From: Fragilaria radians
Lineage: Eukaryota; Bacillariophyta; Fragilariophyceae; Fragilariales; Fragilariaceae
Direction of reading: 5' to 3'
DNA length: 64,000 nucleotides
Assembly (NCBI GenBank): GCA_900642245.1
Contig: CAAAJI010000002.1
Location: 202,786-266,785, forward strand
A model generated the notes under the pieces. That model did not search any database. It was not told where the DNA came from and worked only from the letters and a program-made list of their open reading frames with translations. The position numbers and the translations under genes are program-made. Numbering within the stretch: position 1 is the stretch's first letter; every line of letters starts with the position of its first letter. Shown piece by piece: positions 32,310 to 43,895 of the stretch.

Positions 32310-33041
32310 TTTCTTACAATAATTGCAAATCGCCTCCCTTTCTCTTCTTTCTATTGCTTGGAATGACATTGAACTGCCTTATGCCCCAAATTTTCACAAT
32401 TACGGCATTTGCTTTGAATTGCGCAGTAAAGGATGCCTTTTCTTCTCCTGAAGTCCCCTCTTTTGATTCTGCTTTATTCAATTTCCTTTTAAATCTCAAA
32501 CGTAACTCTTCTTTCAGTTCATCAATAGTTAGCAGCTTATCCTTGTTCCCACTCCGCTTCTCCAAAAGTAAAACCTGTAGCTTGTAGTTACCTGTTAAAC
32601 TATTTGACACCTAGATCATAAGCTGATCATCCGTCATGATTGAAAACGTAGATCCTCCAAACTTGTTATCCATACTACTGGGTCTTCATCCTTACTCAAT
32701 TTACTCTCCCTAAAGACTCTCCCTGTCTTGACTAACAAAGGAGCTGAAGTTGGCTCATACTTCTTTCTCTGTTCCTCCCAGGCTAGCGCGGCATTTCCGT
32801 CTTCATAATCCTTTGTCTTACGGCTCTCAATAATACTAAATGCGGTTTTCCCTGGACTACATGTGCTATTTGCATACTTGCAATGCAGATTTTGACATTG
32901 AAAGGTTTTGGTACGAACTTGCCAACTCTGTGTGCTGGAGTTCAGAAACACGTTTGAGTATCGTAACGAGTAAGAATACTCTAAGCTCCATACAGCTTGC
33001 TGCTTATTTTTGTGCAATTGATCTAGCCCTCCCTCGGTCAC
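32310..33041 (-). pseudogene. Copia gag with zinc knuckle, broken
   Basis: GNAALAWEEQRKKYEPTSAPLLV and DPVVWITSLEDLRF match the copia gag (UBN2-type) helices. After frame changes, a CX2CX4HX4C knuckle (CRNCENLGHKAVQC) is readable near 32350-32410, and a second knuckle near 32300 is interrupted by a stop. Confidence 0.75.
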
Positions 33042-33867
33042 AAAAGTCAGACTGCGCCATAAAGAAATAGCTCCATTCCCGATGCATCCAACGTCTTAAG
33101 CTGGAAAATTGTCAATGCATTTTGTTGCAAACTCTATTCAACTGTAACGAAAAAGTAATTTGCCGAAAGCATTGAAAATATAAACGACTGGATTACCGTG
33201 AATCCTGAAAAGAACCTTCATGCCTCTATTGAAAACCTAAAGTCCAATTAATTTCCGATTTAGAAAGCATTGATCAAATGGACCACCATTATTGTTGCAT
33301 TTTTTGGATGACTGTTATTTTATCAATAAATCATCTGCCTGTATAGAGAATTAAAATAAGTACAACAATGATTTTGCCCTTCGGGCAACTTTGACACGGA
33401 ATTGAATTTTTGACAACAGCGTTGACTCTCCAACATCAACAAAATTGTTTGGATGTTTCAACAAAAGCAACATTAGTAATTTCCTTCCCAATCTCAATGC
33501 TCAATCATTGCTATATTTGAATAAGTCACAGCGACAGTTCTTCTGTTAGGTATGATTACGTTTGAAGGCACCATTGCTATGTTGAGCTCTAGGCATAAAG
33601 CCAAAAAAGTTCTATCATGAAATGTGTTTTTGACTTGCATATTCTGCTTTCAAAAATAATGTCTTAACAAAATTCATGTCGTAATTATTTGTAAGGATGG
33701 TGGAAAGATGAGGAACTTGAGTGTATTGTGACGAAACAACTTTTTTCTGAGTACACTATACTTTGAGGATACGTACTAAGGAATAAATTGATGAAAAAAA
33801 TATCTGGCTGACGAACAAAATCGAAGTCGACAGAAACCTCTCACACCATTCCGTCTAGATTCGGGAA
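33042..33867. other. Intergenic region upstream of GCL
   Basis: No gene or clear LTR recognised. This interval should hold the missing 5' end of the copia element and the GCL promoter. Confidence 0.4.
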
Positions 33868-36800
33868 ATGCCTTTTGAGTTTACAAATCGAATTGCATTA
33901 TCTTTGTTTGTATTCAACTTATTTCTGGAATCAAGCAAAGGATTCACATTAAGAATGGGTGAGTGTAGCCACCAATATTTTGTTTCCGTTTTGTAATAAT
34001 TGTGTCATATCTTTTCAATATTTTCTTACTTTTACAACATTCAAAGGTCTACTGCAGCTTGGAGTCCCAAAAACTTGGGAACAGTCGAAGAAGGATCTAC
34101 GATACATTCGCAGAGCTGGAGTTCGCCAATTTATATCTACTTACTATCGTGTGAAGGATCTCAAGGGAGATGAACTCCTATGGGGAGATGAAATCGAATA
34201 TGGAATTTTTCATCTTGACTCTGGTGAGAAGAAAGTCCGCATCGCGTTACGTGGAAAGGAGGTGAGAGATCCTTTTATCGTAGAACAACTTTTCTTTATT
34301 GCAATATCCTCACTTTTTGTAAATAGATCATGGACGACTTGAATCTGAAAGAGTTACAAAACTTGGATATGACTGAAGGTTGCAACTTTGTTCCGGAGTA
34401 TGGCGCTTGGATGGTAGAGGCGACTCCATCTCGACCCTACACGGGTTATACATCAGATTTACTAAGAGTAGAGCGTAATATGCGACTTAGACGAAAAAGG
34501 ATGCTAACAGTTCTTAGTGAAAATGAAGTTGCTCCAACCATGTCTTGCTTTCCGATGCTTGGTGCTATGAAAGGTGATGGTTCTGTTCCACCCACGAAAA
34601 CTGGTGGACCAATCACACTTAGTGACTACATTGGTGATGAAATTATCAATTCCCATCCACGCTTTGGAACGCTGACGGCAAATATTCGACAGAGAAGGGG
34701 TGAAAAAGTGAACATAAGAGTTCCTCTATTTCGTGATGTCAATACACCGGAGTATGCTGGTTTCAAAGGTTCCGCTGGCGACGATCATGGGTGCTGTGGC
34801 AGCGACTCTCAGCAGGTATGATGATCTGTTAATCACTTTAGATTTTAACCAAAATATTCGCCTTCTTACCATGAGTGTTGATTTTAGCTCTGGCGGTACG
34901 GCCAAGGAGATAAATCTCGAGAGAAGTTGGGTAATGACTTAATTTTAGTCGGCTGTTCGACAAGTTCTCGCGACGATTCTTACCAAGACACGGGTGAAGG
35001 AATGATTACCCTTCAGAAGTGGCTTGTAGATGTACAGTGTGAAGGATGTCGTGGCCTTTTCTATCGAAGCGAACCCAATGTAATTGTACCTGATGCTGAT
35101 TGGCCTCGCAATGGTGATGTTGTTGTCGGTAGTGAGATCCCGGATACTCCTGGCTGGATTCGCTTACAAAATGGCTACTATCTTCCGATGCATAGTGACG
35201 ACAAAAAAATCCAATTCCTTCACAAGGTGTCCACTCGTACAACTCCATCAAATCCAGAAAAGAAACGAGTTGGATCGGCAACACCTTTGTTTAGATCGAC
35301 TGAAAATGAAACAATAGCTAATCTCAAAACATTCCTAGAGAGTGAGACAAGTAATATCAGCATCGAAGAAGGCAAAAGTGATCCTCAAGAATTAGACACC
35401 TCTGGCAAAAATGTAAGGGCTGCCATACACATGGATGCCATGGCATTCGGAATGGGATGTTGTTGTCTCCAGATAACATTTCAAGCAAAGGATATGGATG
35501 AAAGCCGTTTCATGTATGATCAACTAGCTGTAATGGCACCGATTATGATGGCTTTGACCGCCTCGACACCCCTTCTCCGTGGACGCATCGCAGACACGGA
35601 CACTCGATGGGGAATCATTAGTGAGAGTGTAGATGATCGAACTTTAACGGAGCGTGGTCTCCCCGATCCGGCAACACCTCACGATGCTCTTGCTGGTAAG
35701 GGACAGCGAAGAATGTATAAATCACGTTATGACTGCATCAGCACATACATTTACCAAGGAGCTTTCTTTCCTGGAGAAGAGCCAGTTGGAGATAAAAATG
35801 GACTTGCTAACAGAGTCTTAAATATTTATAATGACATACCTGTACCTATCGAGGAGGAGAGTTACCGATTGCTGCGTGAAGCTGGTATTGATCCAGCACT
35901 TTCGCAACATGTCGCCCACTTGTTTATTCGTGACCCTCTCGTCGTCTTCAATGGTGCTGTAGAAGAGGTCGACGACGAGACCCAGACTAATCATTGGGAA
36001 AGCATTCAAAGTACGAATTGGCAAACAGTGCGTTGGAAACCTCCACCGCCAAGAAACAGTCCAAATGATCCTCATATCGGATGGCGAACAGAGTTCAGAA
36101 GTATGGAGCTTCAACTAACAGATTATGAAAATGCTGCATTCACGGCATTTATTGTATTGTTGACCCGAGTAATTTTGGCCTTTGATCTCAATTTATATAT
36201 TCCAATAAGTCGTGTTGATGCCAACATGCAAAGAGCGCACAGCAGAAATGCATCTGCAAAGGGTAAATTCTTTTTCCGGCGGCATATGGCACCTCTTCAA
36301 GAAGGAGATAATGGATACGGCGTGCAGTATACATCAATGTTCTCTCGCGTAGCGGAAGGGGTTAGTCAAGCAGAAAACTCTTATTCTCGATTTGGTGATG
36401 ATGTGGACCATGATGGCGTAAGCCGCCAGCGACGTACTGCACCCTTTGCACCGGGAAGTGATGAAGAAAACTCGTACGAGGAAATGACTATGGCTGAAAT
36501 TATGTGTGGCAAGGGTGACTACTTTCCTGGACTGATTCCTCTTGTACAGGCGTATCTCGATCACATAAATTGTGATTCTATTACAAGAAAGCGTATCGAT
36601 TCTTACTTGGATTTTATTACTAGAAAAGCCACAGGAGAACTTATGACCACTGCCTCATGGATTCGCCAATTTGTCAGATGTCATCCTGGATATAAAGCCG
36701 ATTCAGTAGTAACTGACGAAATTGCCTATGATCTTGTGAAGACTTGCACTGATGTTGGACTAGGAAAAGTACACTTACCCGAAGTCATCGGCAACGTTCG

Positions 36801-36957
36801 AATCGATCCAGTCACAGAAGAAGGAGCTTATGAGACTAAACTAGATTCTCGTCGTGCCCAAAACACGCGAGTAGTTGAATTATTGAAGCGATACAAGACA
36901 AGAGGACACTTCAACAAATCTGTTTCGAAAACGCTTTCTAAAACGGGGCCAATGTAA
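33868..36957 (+). CDS. GCLC: Glutamate-cysteine ligase catalytic subunit with large insertion
   Basis: First and rate-setting enzyme of glutathione synthesis (gamma-glutamylcysteine from Glu, Cys and ATP). Four exons: 33868-33958, 34047-34261, 34327-34815 and 34888-36957, all GT-AG and in frame, about 954 residues against about 640 for animal GCLC. Core motifs: MGLLQLGVPKTWEQ, LLWGDEIEYGIF, EYGAWMVEATPSRPY, NIRQRRGEKVNIRVP, HMDAMAFGMGCCCLQ, TDTRWGIISESVDDR, HVAHLFIRDPL, WRTEFRSMELQLTD and FPGLIPL. Between NTPEYAG and HMDAMAF about 195 residues replace about 30 in animals; residues 311-366 of this insert (GLFYRSEP to WIRLQNGYYLPM) resemble an SH3b-like fold. The first exon adds about 30 residues with a hydrophobic run (IALSLFVFNLFL) before the canonical MGLL, perhaps a targeting signal; Met at 33955 is the alternative start. 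Confidence 0.93.
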
Positions 36958-39206
36958 TTCGTTTCATTCTCACTGGTAGCGAAGGAAAGAATTAAGGTTA
37001 TTGATATGCGCATCTTCATCACAGCTCATTAGAGTTATTCATTTCTTCCAAGTTCTTCCAGGCCAGATGCATTTTTATATTTTGGATCACAAAATTGATT
37101 CAATGGCAGTAAACGTTAACTCTAAATATCCAAGTCATCATAATTTTGACAGTAGGTGGTCTACAGCGCACTTTGAATCAATTAGTTTACATTTCTATAA
37201 GGCGTTCATTAGCTTATGAATGAAATGGTTGAGAGCAACATGTTCCATCATATATTTTGAAGTATTCAAAATCAACTTGAGAAAGGAGTGAACAGTTTAA
37301 GTAATAAAAACATTAGTTCATGCTTGCCTTGATACGCAGATTCGAGTATTAAAGAAAATTTGGCCTGGATGTTGCTAGAACATACATGAATTCAGAACGA
37401 GCAAGATATCGAAATAATCATCCTATACAAAAACCTTTCAGTCGTTTCATAAAATGAGTACAAACTAACAATATTGTTCATGTTAAATATCACTTGTTGC
37501 TGTGCCTAGCTACATGTTACCTGGATGATTATCTCAGGAACTACCTATATACACCTCACTATGATTGAACTTGGGTATTTCCAATTATAGATTCCTCTTT
37601 TATAGATTCCTCTTTCATATTTTAAGAACTGTCTCTGACTGAAAAACAATTCTAAGGTACTAATTATTAAGCAGTGACAATGGTAAAGAATTGTTGTAAA
37701 TGTGAGCAATCCTTGTACAATGAACGTGAAGGGTTCGTGTCGTAATGCTGCTTTTTCTTTAGCTGTTCTTGAAGTTACCACAGGTATTGTCAAACCAATA
37801 TTGGAGAGTCAATACCGACATTAGAAAGTAAAGATAACACTTTTCTTGTTACAAAATAAATCGATTTCATTGTTCCGATAAACTTCTTTCGTTCGTTCCT
37901 TGTATGGTAATATTATTTATGTGTTGAGAGTAAAAAGATGAGACAAAAGGGTAGATTCATAGCTCTAACATTGTCGTCAAGCCATGTATAAAATGCTACA
38001 ATAAATATTATGTTATTATATGTTAGCTGAATACTCTATGTTTTGCACTGCAAAGCCTCAGAAACACATTCCGATGTAGAATGCTTTGGTGAATTTCGGA
38101 TGAAACTATTATCCTGGCTTAGTCACACTTTAATACTAGTTTACACTTAATTTTAGTAGACAACGGGGATTTCTGTTTAGGTTGATCACCAAGATTTTTA
38201 GGTTCACAAAGCAAAATTTTCTTGGCCTTTCTAGGTTACCTGTGTAAGCAAGCAGTGTCAACAGGATTTGGGTATAGAAAACACGAATTTAACGGAACAT
38301 ACTCATACTCGTGCTCTTGAGAATAATGTAAGAAATATGCTTTACAGTCACTTCAGACATCGCAAACGGTTTTGAATGCGAGCAGAAACTAAGGATGCGA
38401 AGGATGTGCAAGTTTTTTCGCAGTAGGTTGCAACGAAAGAGGATGATATGTCCATGTTCGGAAAATCAAATTTCTTGTTAAAATACTTACAATTGAGCTG
38501 AGCTATAGAATTTTGCTCTCCGTCACCAAATTCTTAAAATTAAAGAAAGATTCATTGATAAAAGTATTCCAAAAATCACTTACTTGCTTCTTAATTTCTG
38601 AGTTTAGATCAAGATACTTGCAAGATGTGTCCAAGCTTGTCACAGTACGTTCACACTGAGACAGAGGTGCTGACACAATGGCTTTTGATGCGAAATTATT
38701 GAGTGTAATTGTTGGGTATAGATCCCAAGTCATAAAAACTTGACCATGAGTTGGTAAGTTTCCTAAATTGCTTCTTGTAGTCTGTGTGAGCTCAAGCACT
38801 TCGGCTATTGGGGGTCACTAAATCATTGAATCACAGCATTGGGTATCTCATGATTTCAATTAGGTTCACCATAAGAACGATGATTAAGTCAGAATTGAAA
38901 TGAGATGAAATCCGTGATCATTGACATTTGTAGAGTGAAGCGTACTTCATGTACCCTAAATGCTTTTTCTTTTGACAAGTGACAAGTAAGGTAAGTAAGA
39001 TTCATGATTGTAGCCAAGTCTTGCCAGATTCCAATTTAAATAGGACTTCTATACCTTTGAATGCTCACAACGGAAAATGGAAAATTTCTTAAGGCGTCGA
39101 ATATCTTGATTTCGGCAAAACCACATGTTTCAATACAAAATACAAATACACCCCCCTGTCAGTTCAATTTTTATATTCCAGAATTATCACGCTGGACTAG
39201 CGACGC
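36958..39206. other. Intergenic region, 2.2 kb
   Basis: No supported gene. A 98-codon minus-strand frame at 38503-38799 has protein-like composition but no family I know. The rest is AT-rich without motifs. Confidence 0.4.
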
Positions 39207-42200
39207 ATGGAAACACCTATCAAAGAGAAAGCTACAGAGATAATAACAACCCTAGCTCATAAGCGAAAAATTCCTCGGGGATGGAAGAAGCGTCGTAGAG
39301 GACGTCCAGCTCGAATGGCCTCAGTCGCCGACAAGGCTTTGCTTAGACGTCATGTTGCTTCGCCAACTTCTCTCCCTGTTAATGAGATCAAGGACAAATC
39401 ACAGTTTACGCACTTTTCCCAATACGAGACGACAGTAAGGCGACGTGCTATTCGGAAGGAAAATACCCCAGAGCCTTTAGCAACTGCAGCGAGAGGAACT
39501 CCCTTACCGAAAAATGTGATGAAACCTTTACACACAATCGGGAGAAAAGCGGAATCGATGCTTTATTATGATGAGGAAATTGGAGATACTTCATTGGGGA
39601 TGAAATTAAATATGTAAGTGATGACGAGCTTTCTTTGTACCTAGTTTTTTCTTTTGTATAGATTAATGTGATGAATTTGGGTTGAACCATATGCTTAGAT
39701 TGGGTGGCCGTGTAATTGTTCAGAACATAAATTCACTGTCTGATGGTCGAGCGTCTCCAGCTCAATTAACTGGGGTGATACAACGCGGTGATGTTCTACT
39801 AGCGATAGATGGAAAATCTATTGTTAATTTACCTCTAGACCAGTTGGTTATTGGATTGCAACCACTTTCGACGCCTATGGAAGATGGAACCTACAAACGT
39901 ATCTTGAGGCTTCGATTTGCGGCTGGAGATGGTCTAAGTGCTTTAGATTCCAATGATAAGCTCTTATCAAAAGCTCCTACTGAATCAGGAGTATTCAATT
40001 TGACGCAGTTTCTTCCGCAAGATTTTCCAATTGTCGATAATTTAAGTGGACAACCTCTTTTTGGCGATTCTCTGATAGCTACAGTTCCCGTTAAATCTCC
40101 TATAAAGGAAGAGCCAAATTCAAATTTGATCAACTCAACAAATATACTGACGGCCAATGAGATAGTATCAAATCCTCAATTTGTAGGAATAAAGGCAATA
40201 AAGCGTTCACTCTCATTTCATGAACACATTTCCTTGGAAATTAGCGAATCCTTCCAAAAGGAAAAGTCGTGTTTGATAAGCGAGTATTTTGCATGGAGTG
40301 ATAATTACTCTGAGCTTTTGCGCCCTCCTCAAAGAACATCAATGCTTGCGAGAGATGTTGTAATTGATTACTGGAGAAAAATGAAGGATCTTTTGGAGCA
40401 AGGACAAAATGTCATCAACGGTTCCAAAGCGTTGATGGATACATTGGAAGATATTGACAAAGGAAAAGATGTCAGATCATTTCAAGTATGGAGCTCAAAT
40501 GCAAGTTTAAGAAGTAGAGCTACCACGAGGCGACGTTACGTCCTAGACACTGCATCACTGATGGCATCCACGATAGCAGAGGAACTTGACTCTGATGCTG
40601 GAGTTAGCGTGGGATCAGATGAATTGGATGATTTAGATGGTATTGATGGAGATGAGTTATTAGTGCAATTGGCTGCTCACGATGAGATTTGGCGGAAGCA
40701 AGTTTTAGAAACGATAGCCAAGGCAACAAAAGAAATGGAAGAAGATGAGAGCGAAAAAGAAAATTGCATTTCTAATGATTTGGATATAGCTGAAAAGCTT
40801 GGAAACTTACTTCTTGGAGAGCAGGTTAATAAATTGCTAATGAAAAAGAAGAAATCATTCGCGTTGCCTCAAGACGATGTGACTTGCGTTTTATTTGATT
40901 TAGTCAGCTATCTTGCCTCCACAACTCCTGATGAAATAAGTATGAAAGGGAAGTTTGAAGTGAATCCTCAGACAAGACTTGTTCCATTCCAGAAATCAAG
41001 AGGATCAAGTTCAAACAACGATCCAATTCTTGCAGCTATATTTGTTGTACACGAAGTATTCCCTGCTTGGTTGGCATGTTTCAAGCCTCTACCTTGGGAG
41101 GAGCGACGAGTCCTTTGGCCTCATACGAAAGCAACGTCCAATTCGAATATAGGAGTAGAGAGCGTGGCAGATGACCTTCTGACAGTGGATAGCCCAGGAA
41201 CTTCACCTATCCCAAATCGGAAGAAAAAAAATCTTCGAGAAACCATTGAAGATATGGAACTTGACGTGGAATCTAGAGCCGAAACTTGTTTTTTAATAAC
41301 ATTTTACTTTACACAAGAGATACTGCCTGGAATGGTTGGAGACAGGGGCATTAGTCGAGTAGCGAAACCTGCCTGGACTGAAACGCAAGCACTGGATTTT
41401 CTTGACAAATTTGGTGCCTACTTAAGATTGCCCATGTCGATAGCCTATGCTGCATTTCTAGAATCAATGACTATTCTTGAAAAGCTTTTAGAGCTTGCGA
41501 AGCACGATCCCCGCCACTTGGAAGCTATGAAGGAGGTTTCGAAGACTGACAGTCTACTCTTGTATGAAACGGTAAGTATTTTGTCCTACATGACAGTTTA
41601 TGTGCTTTTCTTGATTAACAATGTTACCTAGACAATGCTCTCTGCAATCATTCAACAAATAGGCAAGATTGAGCTGAAAAAGCCAGAAGAAAGAATTCAT
41701 CTTATTCATCTTGCTGTATCAGCTTATCCTGATTTAAGACCTTGGATACTTCGCAATGCATGTATAGAAAAATTGAGAAGTGAAACTGAAATAGACGAAT
41801 TCAAGGGCTTATACTACACATATTTATCACTCCTTTTACACCCAAGTGACGGTCATGAAGGAGCTCGAAAAGATATTGAACTGGTTAAGGAATGGTGTCG
41901 ACTATCGTTGAATAGTCATGGGGAAAATAGCTTTGACAGTGATGAGAAGAGAGAAAACTTTTATCAAGTTGCCTCAAGGAAGAAGCGTGACTACCATTTG
42001 TATCGACGAGATCTTCCTTTTTTAGTAGATATCGCTGTCAATGTCTCTGATGTTCAGCTAGCAATAGACCTAAGTAAGTGAGAAATGAGTACAATGAGGT
42101 GTATATCCCTTTTTGGAAATCATAATCTAATTTGCTTTGTTGACCAGTGGATGAACTACTCGATTCCAAGAACTTCTTCTCTGATGAAAGGTTATTTCTC

Positions 42201-42686
42201 AAGATTTTAGAACATGTTCGAAGGCTTTCACAGGAATCAGTTTCAGTATCATCTTTACCTAGCTCCAAGCCATTGGATACGCCGGTACTGAAACAGGCGA
42301 TCTCATTATATGAAAAGCTCTTTTCATCGCAAGTCATGACGGAGAAATATTCCATATCTTTACACAAAGAATACGAAGCACTAATTTTCATGACTTGCCC
42401 CCAAGGTAGAGGAGAGGTAATCTCATTGATTGCATCAAGTGCAAACCCCCTATATTCGCTGCAAACTTTAAAGTCTTTGAGTCGAGACGTCAACTTTGTC
42501 GGCATGGACATGGTTCCATTTCTCCAACAAACATTGTATAGATCTGCCATCCTTCACAGCAAAATGGAGCTTTCACCGACAATACTACGGCTCAAAGGTG
42601 AAACGCATGACGTAAACAACTCCCCAGAAAAGTGTGATGGACTTTGGAGGCTTTTGAAAGCTGGAAAGTTGCAGGTTGATAAGTGA
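39207..42686 (+). CDS. Large PDZ-domain helical protein, unknown function
   Basis: Four exons: 39207-39613, 39699-41571, 41632-42073 and 42148-42686, about 1,086 residues. All three introns are GT-AG with GTAAGT-type donors and keep frame. An in-frame TAG just upstream fixes the start. The N-terminus is very basic (GWKKRRRGRPARMAS). A PDZ domain at about 130-205 spans the first intron: GMKLNI-LGGRVIVQNI, then GVIQRGDVLLAIDGKSI. The rest is mostly helical, with an acidic stretch (DELDDLDGIDGDELL, EMEEDESEKEN) and paired helices near the C-terminus (ALDFLDKFGAYLRLP, LYYTYLSLLLHP, LYEKLFSSQ) that read like a helical-repeat tether. No catalytic motif. A scaffold or vesicle-tether role is a guess. 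Tail-to-tail with FBPase. Confidence 0.82.
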
Positions 42687-42779
42687 CATTCCCATATTCC
42701 ATCCAGTACAACATATATTTGTAATTGTTTCACCTAGTTTTGGCTTACTACACACATTTGGTTCTAATTAGTTACTGTC

Positions 42780-43895
42780 TCAGAGGTCAGGAACTTCAAC
42801 CCCTCCCGCCATCTTGTAATTGTCATATACCATTTGTACATCACGCTTGCTGCCCATAATGATTGGGCATTTGTCATGGATTTGCGTGGGAACCAAATCA
42901 AGTACTCTCTGAATCTTTCCTTCAAAAAGTCCAGTGGAAGCAATTCCGCCAGCTTGCTCTATAATCATGGCCATGGGAATACCTTCGTAAAGAAGACGGA
43001 GCTTGCCTTTCTTGGATTTATTATCTGCAGGATAAATGTAAATGCCGCCGTACAAAATCGTGCGGTGAATGTCTGCAACCATCGATCCAACATATCGAGC
43101 GGTGTATGGCTTACTTCCTGACTTGAATTGCTCCACCGTATCCTTAATCGGCTTGTCCCAGTGAACAGAGTTTCCCTCGTTACAAGAATAGATGGTCTTC
43201 CCTCCGTCTGCTGGGAATTTCATGTTTTCTCTAGTGTGCACAAATTCTCCAATTGTTGGATCAAGACAGAACCCATGTACTGCCTGACCCTTGAAAGTAA
43301 ATACCATTTCGACGGCACTACTGTACGCAACATAGCCGGCACATACACAATCCGCTCCTGATCGGAGAAGGTCATCCACAGTTCCAGTGCTACCTTCTTT
43401 TCTTGCGTAGACACTGAAAATGGTACCGACACTGACATTGCAGTCAATGTTACTGGATCCATCAAGGGGATCAAATGCAACGCAGTACTTTCCTCTTTTC
43501 TCAGTAGGAACCATGATTGGATCTTCGTTCTCCTCAGATACCAACACAGAGCAAACTCCTGAATTGACCAAAGCATTGATCATCATATCGTTGGATAGGA
43601 CATCGAGCTTCTTCTGGTCATCTCCTGTGCTATTCACCTCACCAGCAAGACCATAAAGACGGGCAATGCCTGCACGTTGAACAGCCGAAGTGATTAGCTT
43701 GCATGACGTAGCAATCGAGTTCATGAGAATCACGAGCTCATGATCTCGAGTCGATGCCATTACGAATCGATTGAGTGTTTTAGTATCCTGAGAATTACAT
43801 GCCAAGATTAAAGGATGAAGTCAGCGACGCAAATTGAATCGAGGCCTCTGCTCAAAACATTTTCATCAACTTACGCATTCGATAGCTTCCGACAT
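42780..43895 (-). CDS. FBP: Fructose-1,6-bisphosphatase, cytosolic type
   Basis: Hydrolyses fructose-1,6-bisphosphate in gluconeogenesis. Exon 1 is only seven codons (43895-43875, MSEAIEC); the intron 43874-43788 (GTAAGT...TCTCAG) leads to exon 2 at 43787-42780, joining MSEAIEC-DTKTLNRFVM, 342 residues. Active-site signature DPLDGSSNID lies at about 113-122. AGYVAYSSAVEMVF, ARYVGSMVADIHRTILYGGI, GKLRLLYEGIPMAMIIEQAGG and the metal-site SEENED are all present. No signal or transit peptide precedes the core, and the redox-regulated Cys loop of plastid enzymes is missing between TIFSVYARKEG and CAGYVAYSS, so this is the non-thioredoxin form. Length is normal. Confidence 0.95.

Larger units (their letters stand above)
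29388..33041 (-). mobile_element. Decayed Ty1/copia retrotransposon
   Basis: Minus-strand order is gag, zinc knuckle, integrase, reverse transcriptase, RNase H, which is copia order. Every part except RNase H is broken by stops and frameshifts. After the RNase H frame is a purine tract (minus-strand GGGAGATAGGGAGGG, 29412-29398) followed directly by TATTGGATAC at 29397, the likely 3' LTR start. No matching 5' LTR is visible to the right of 33041. Not active. Confidence 0.88.

Noticed and set aside
38503..38799. 98-codon minus-strand frame between GCL and the PDZ gene
   Set aside because: Protein-like composition, but no recognisable family, no supporting neighbour and no clear promoter.
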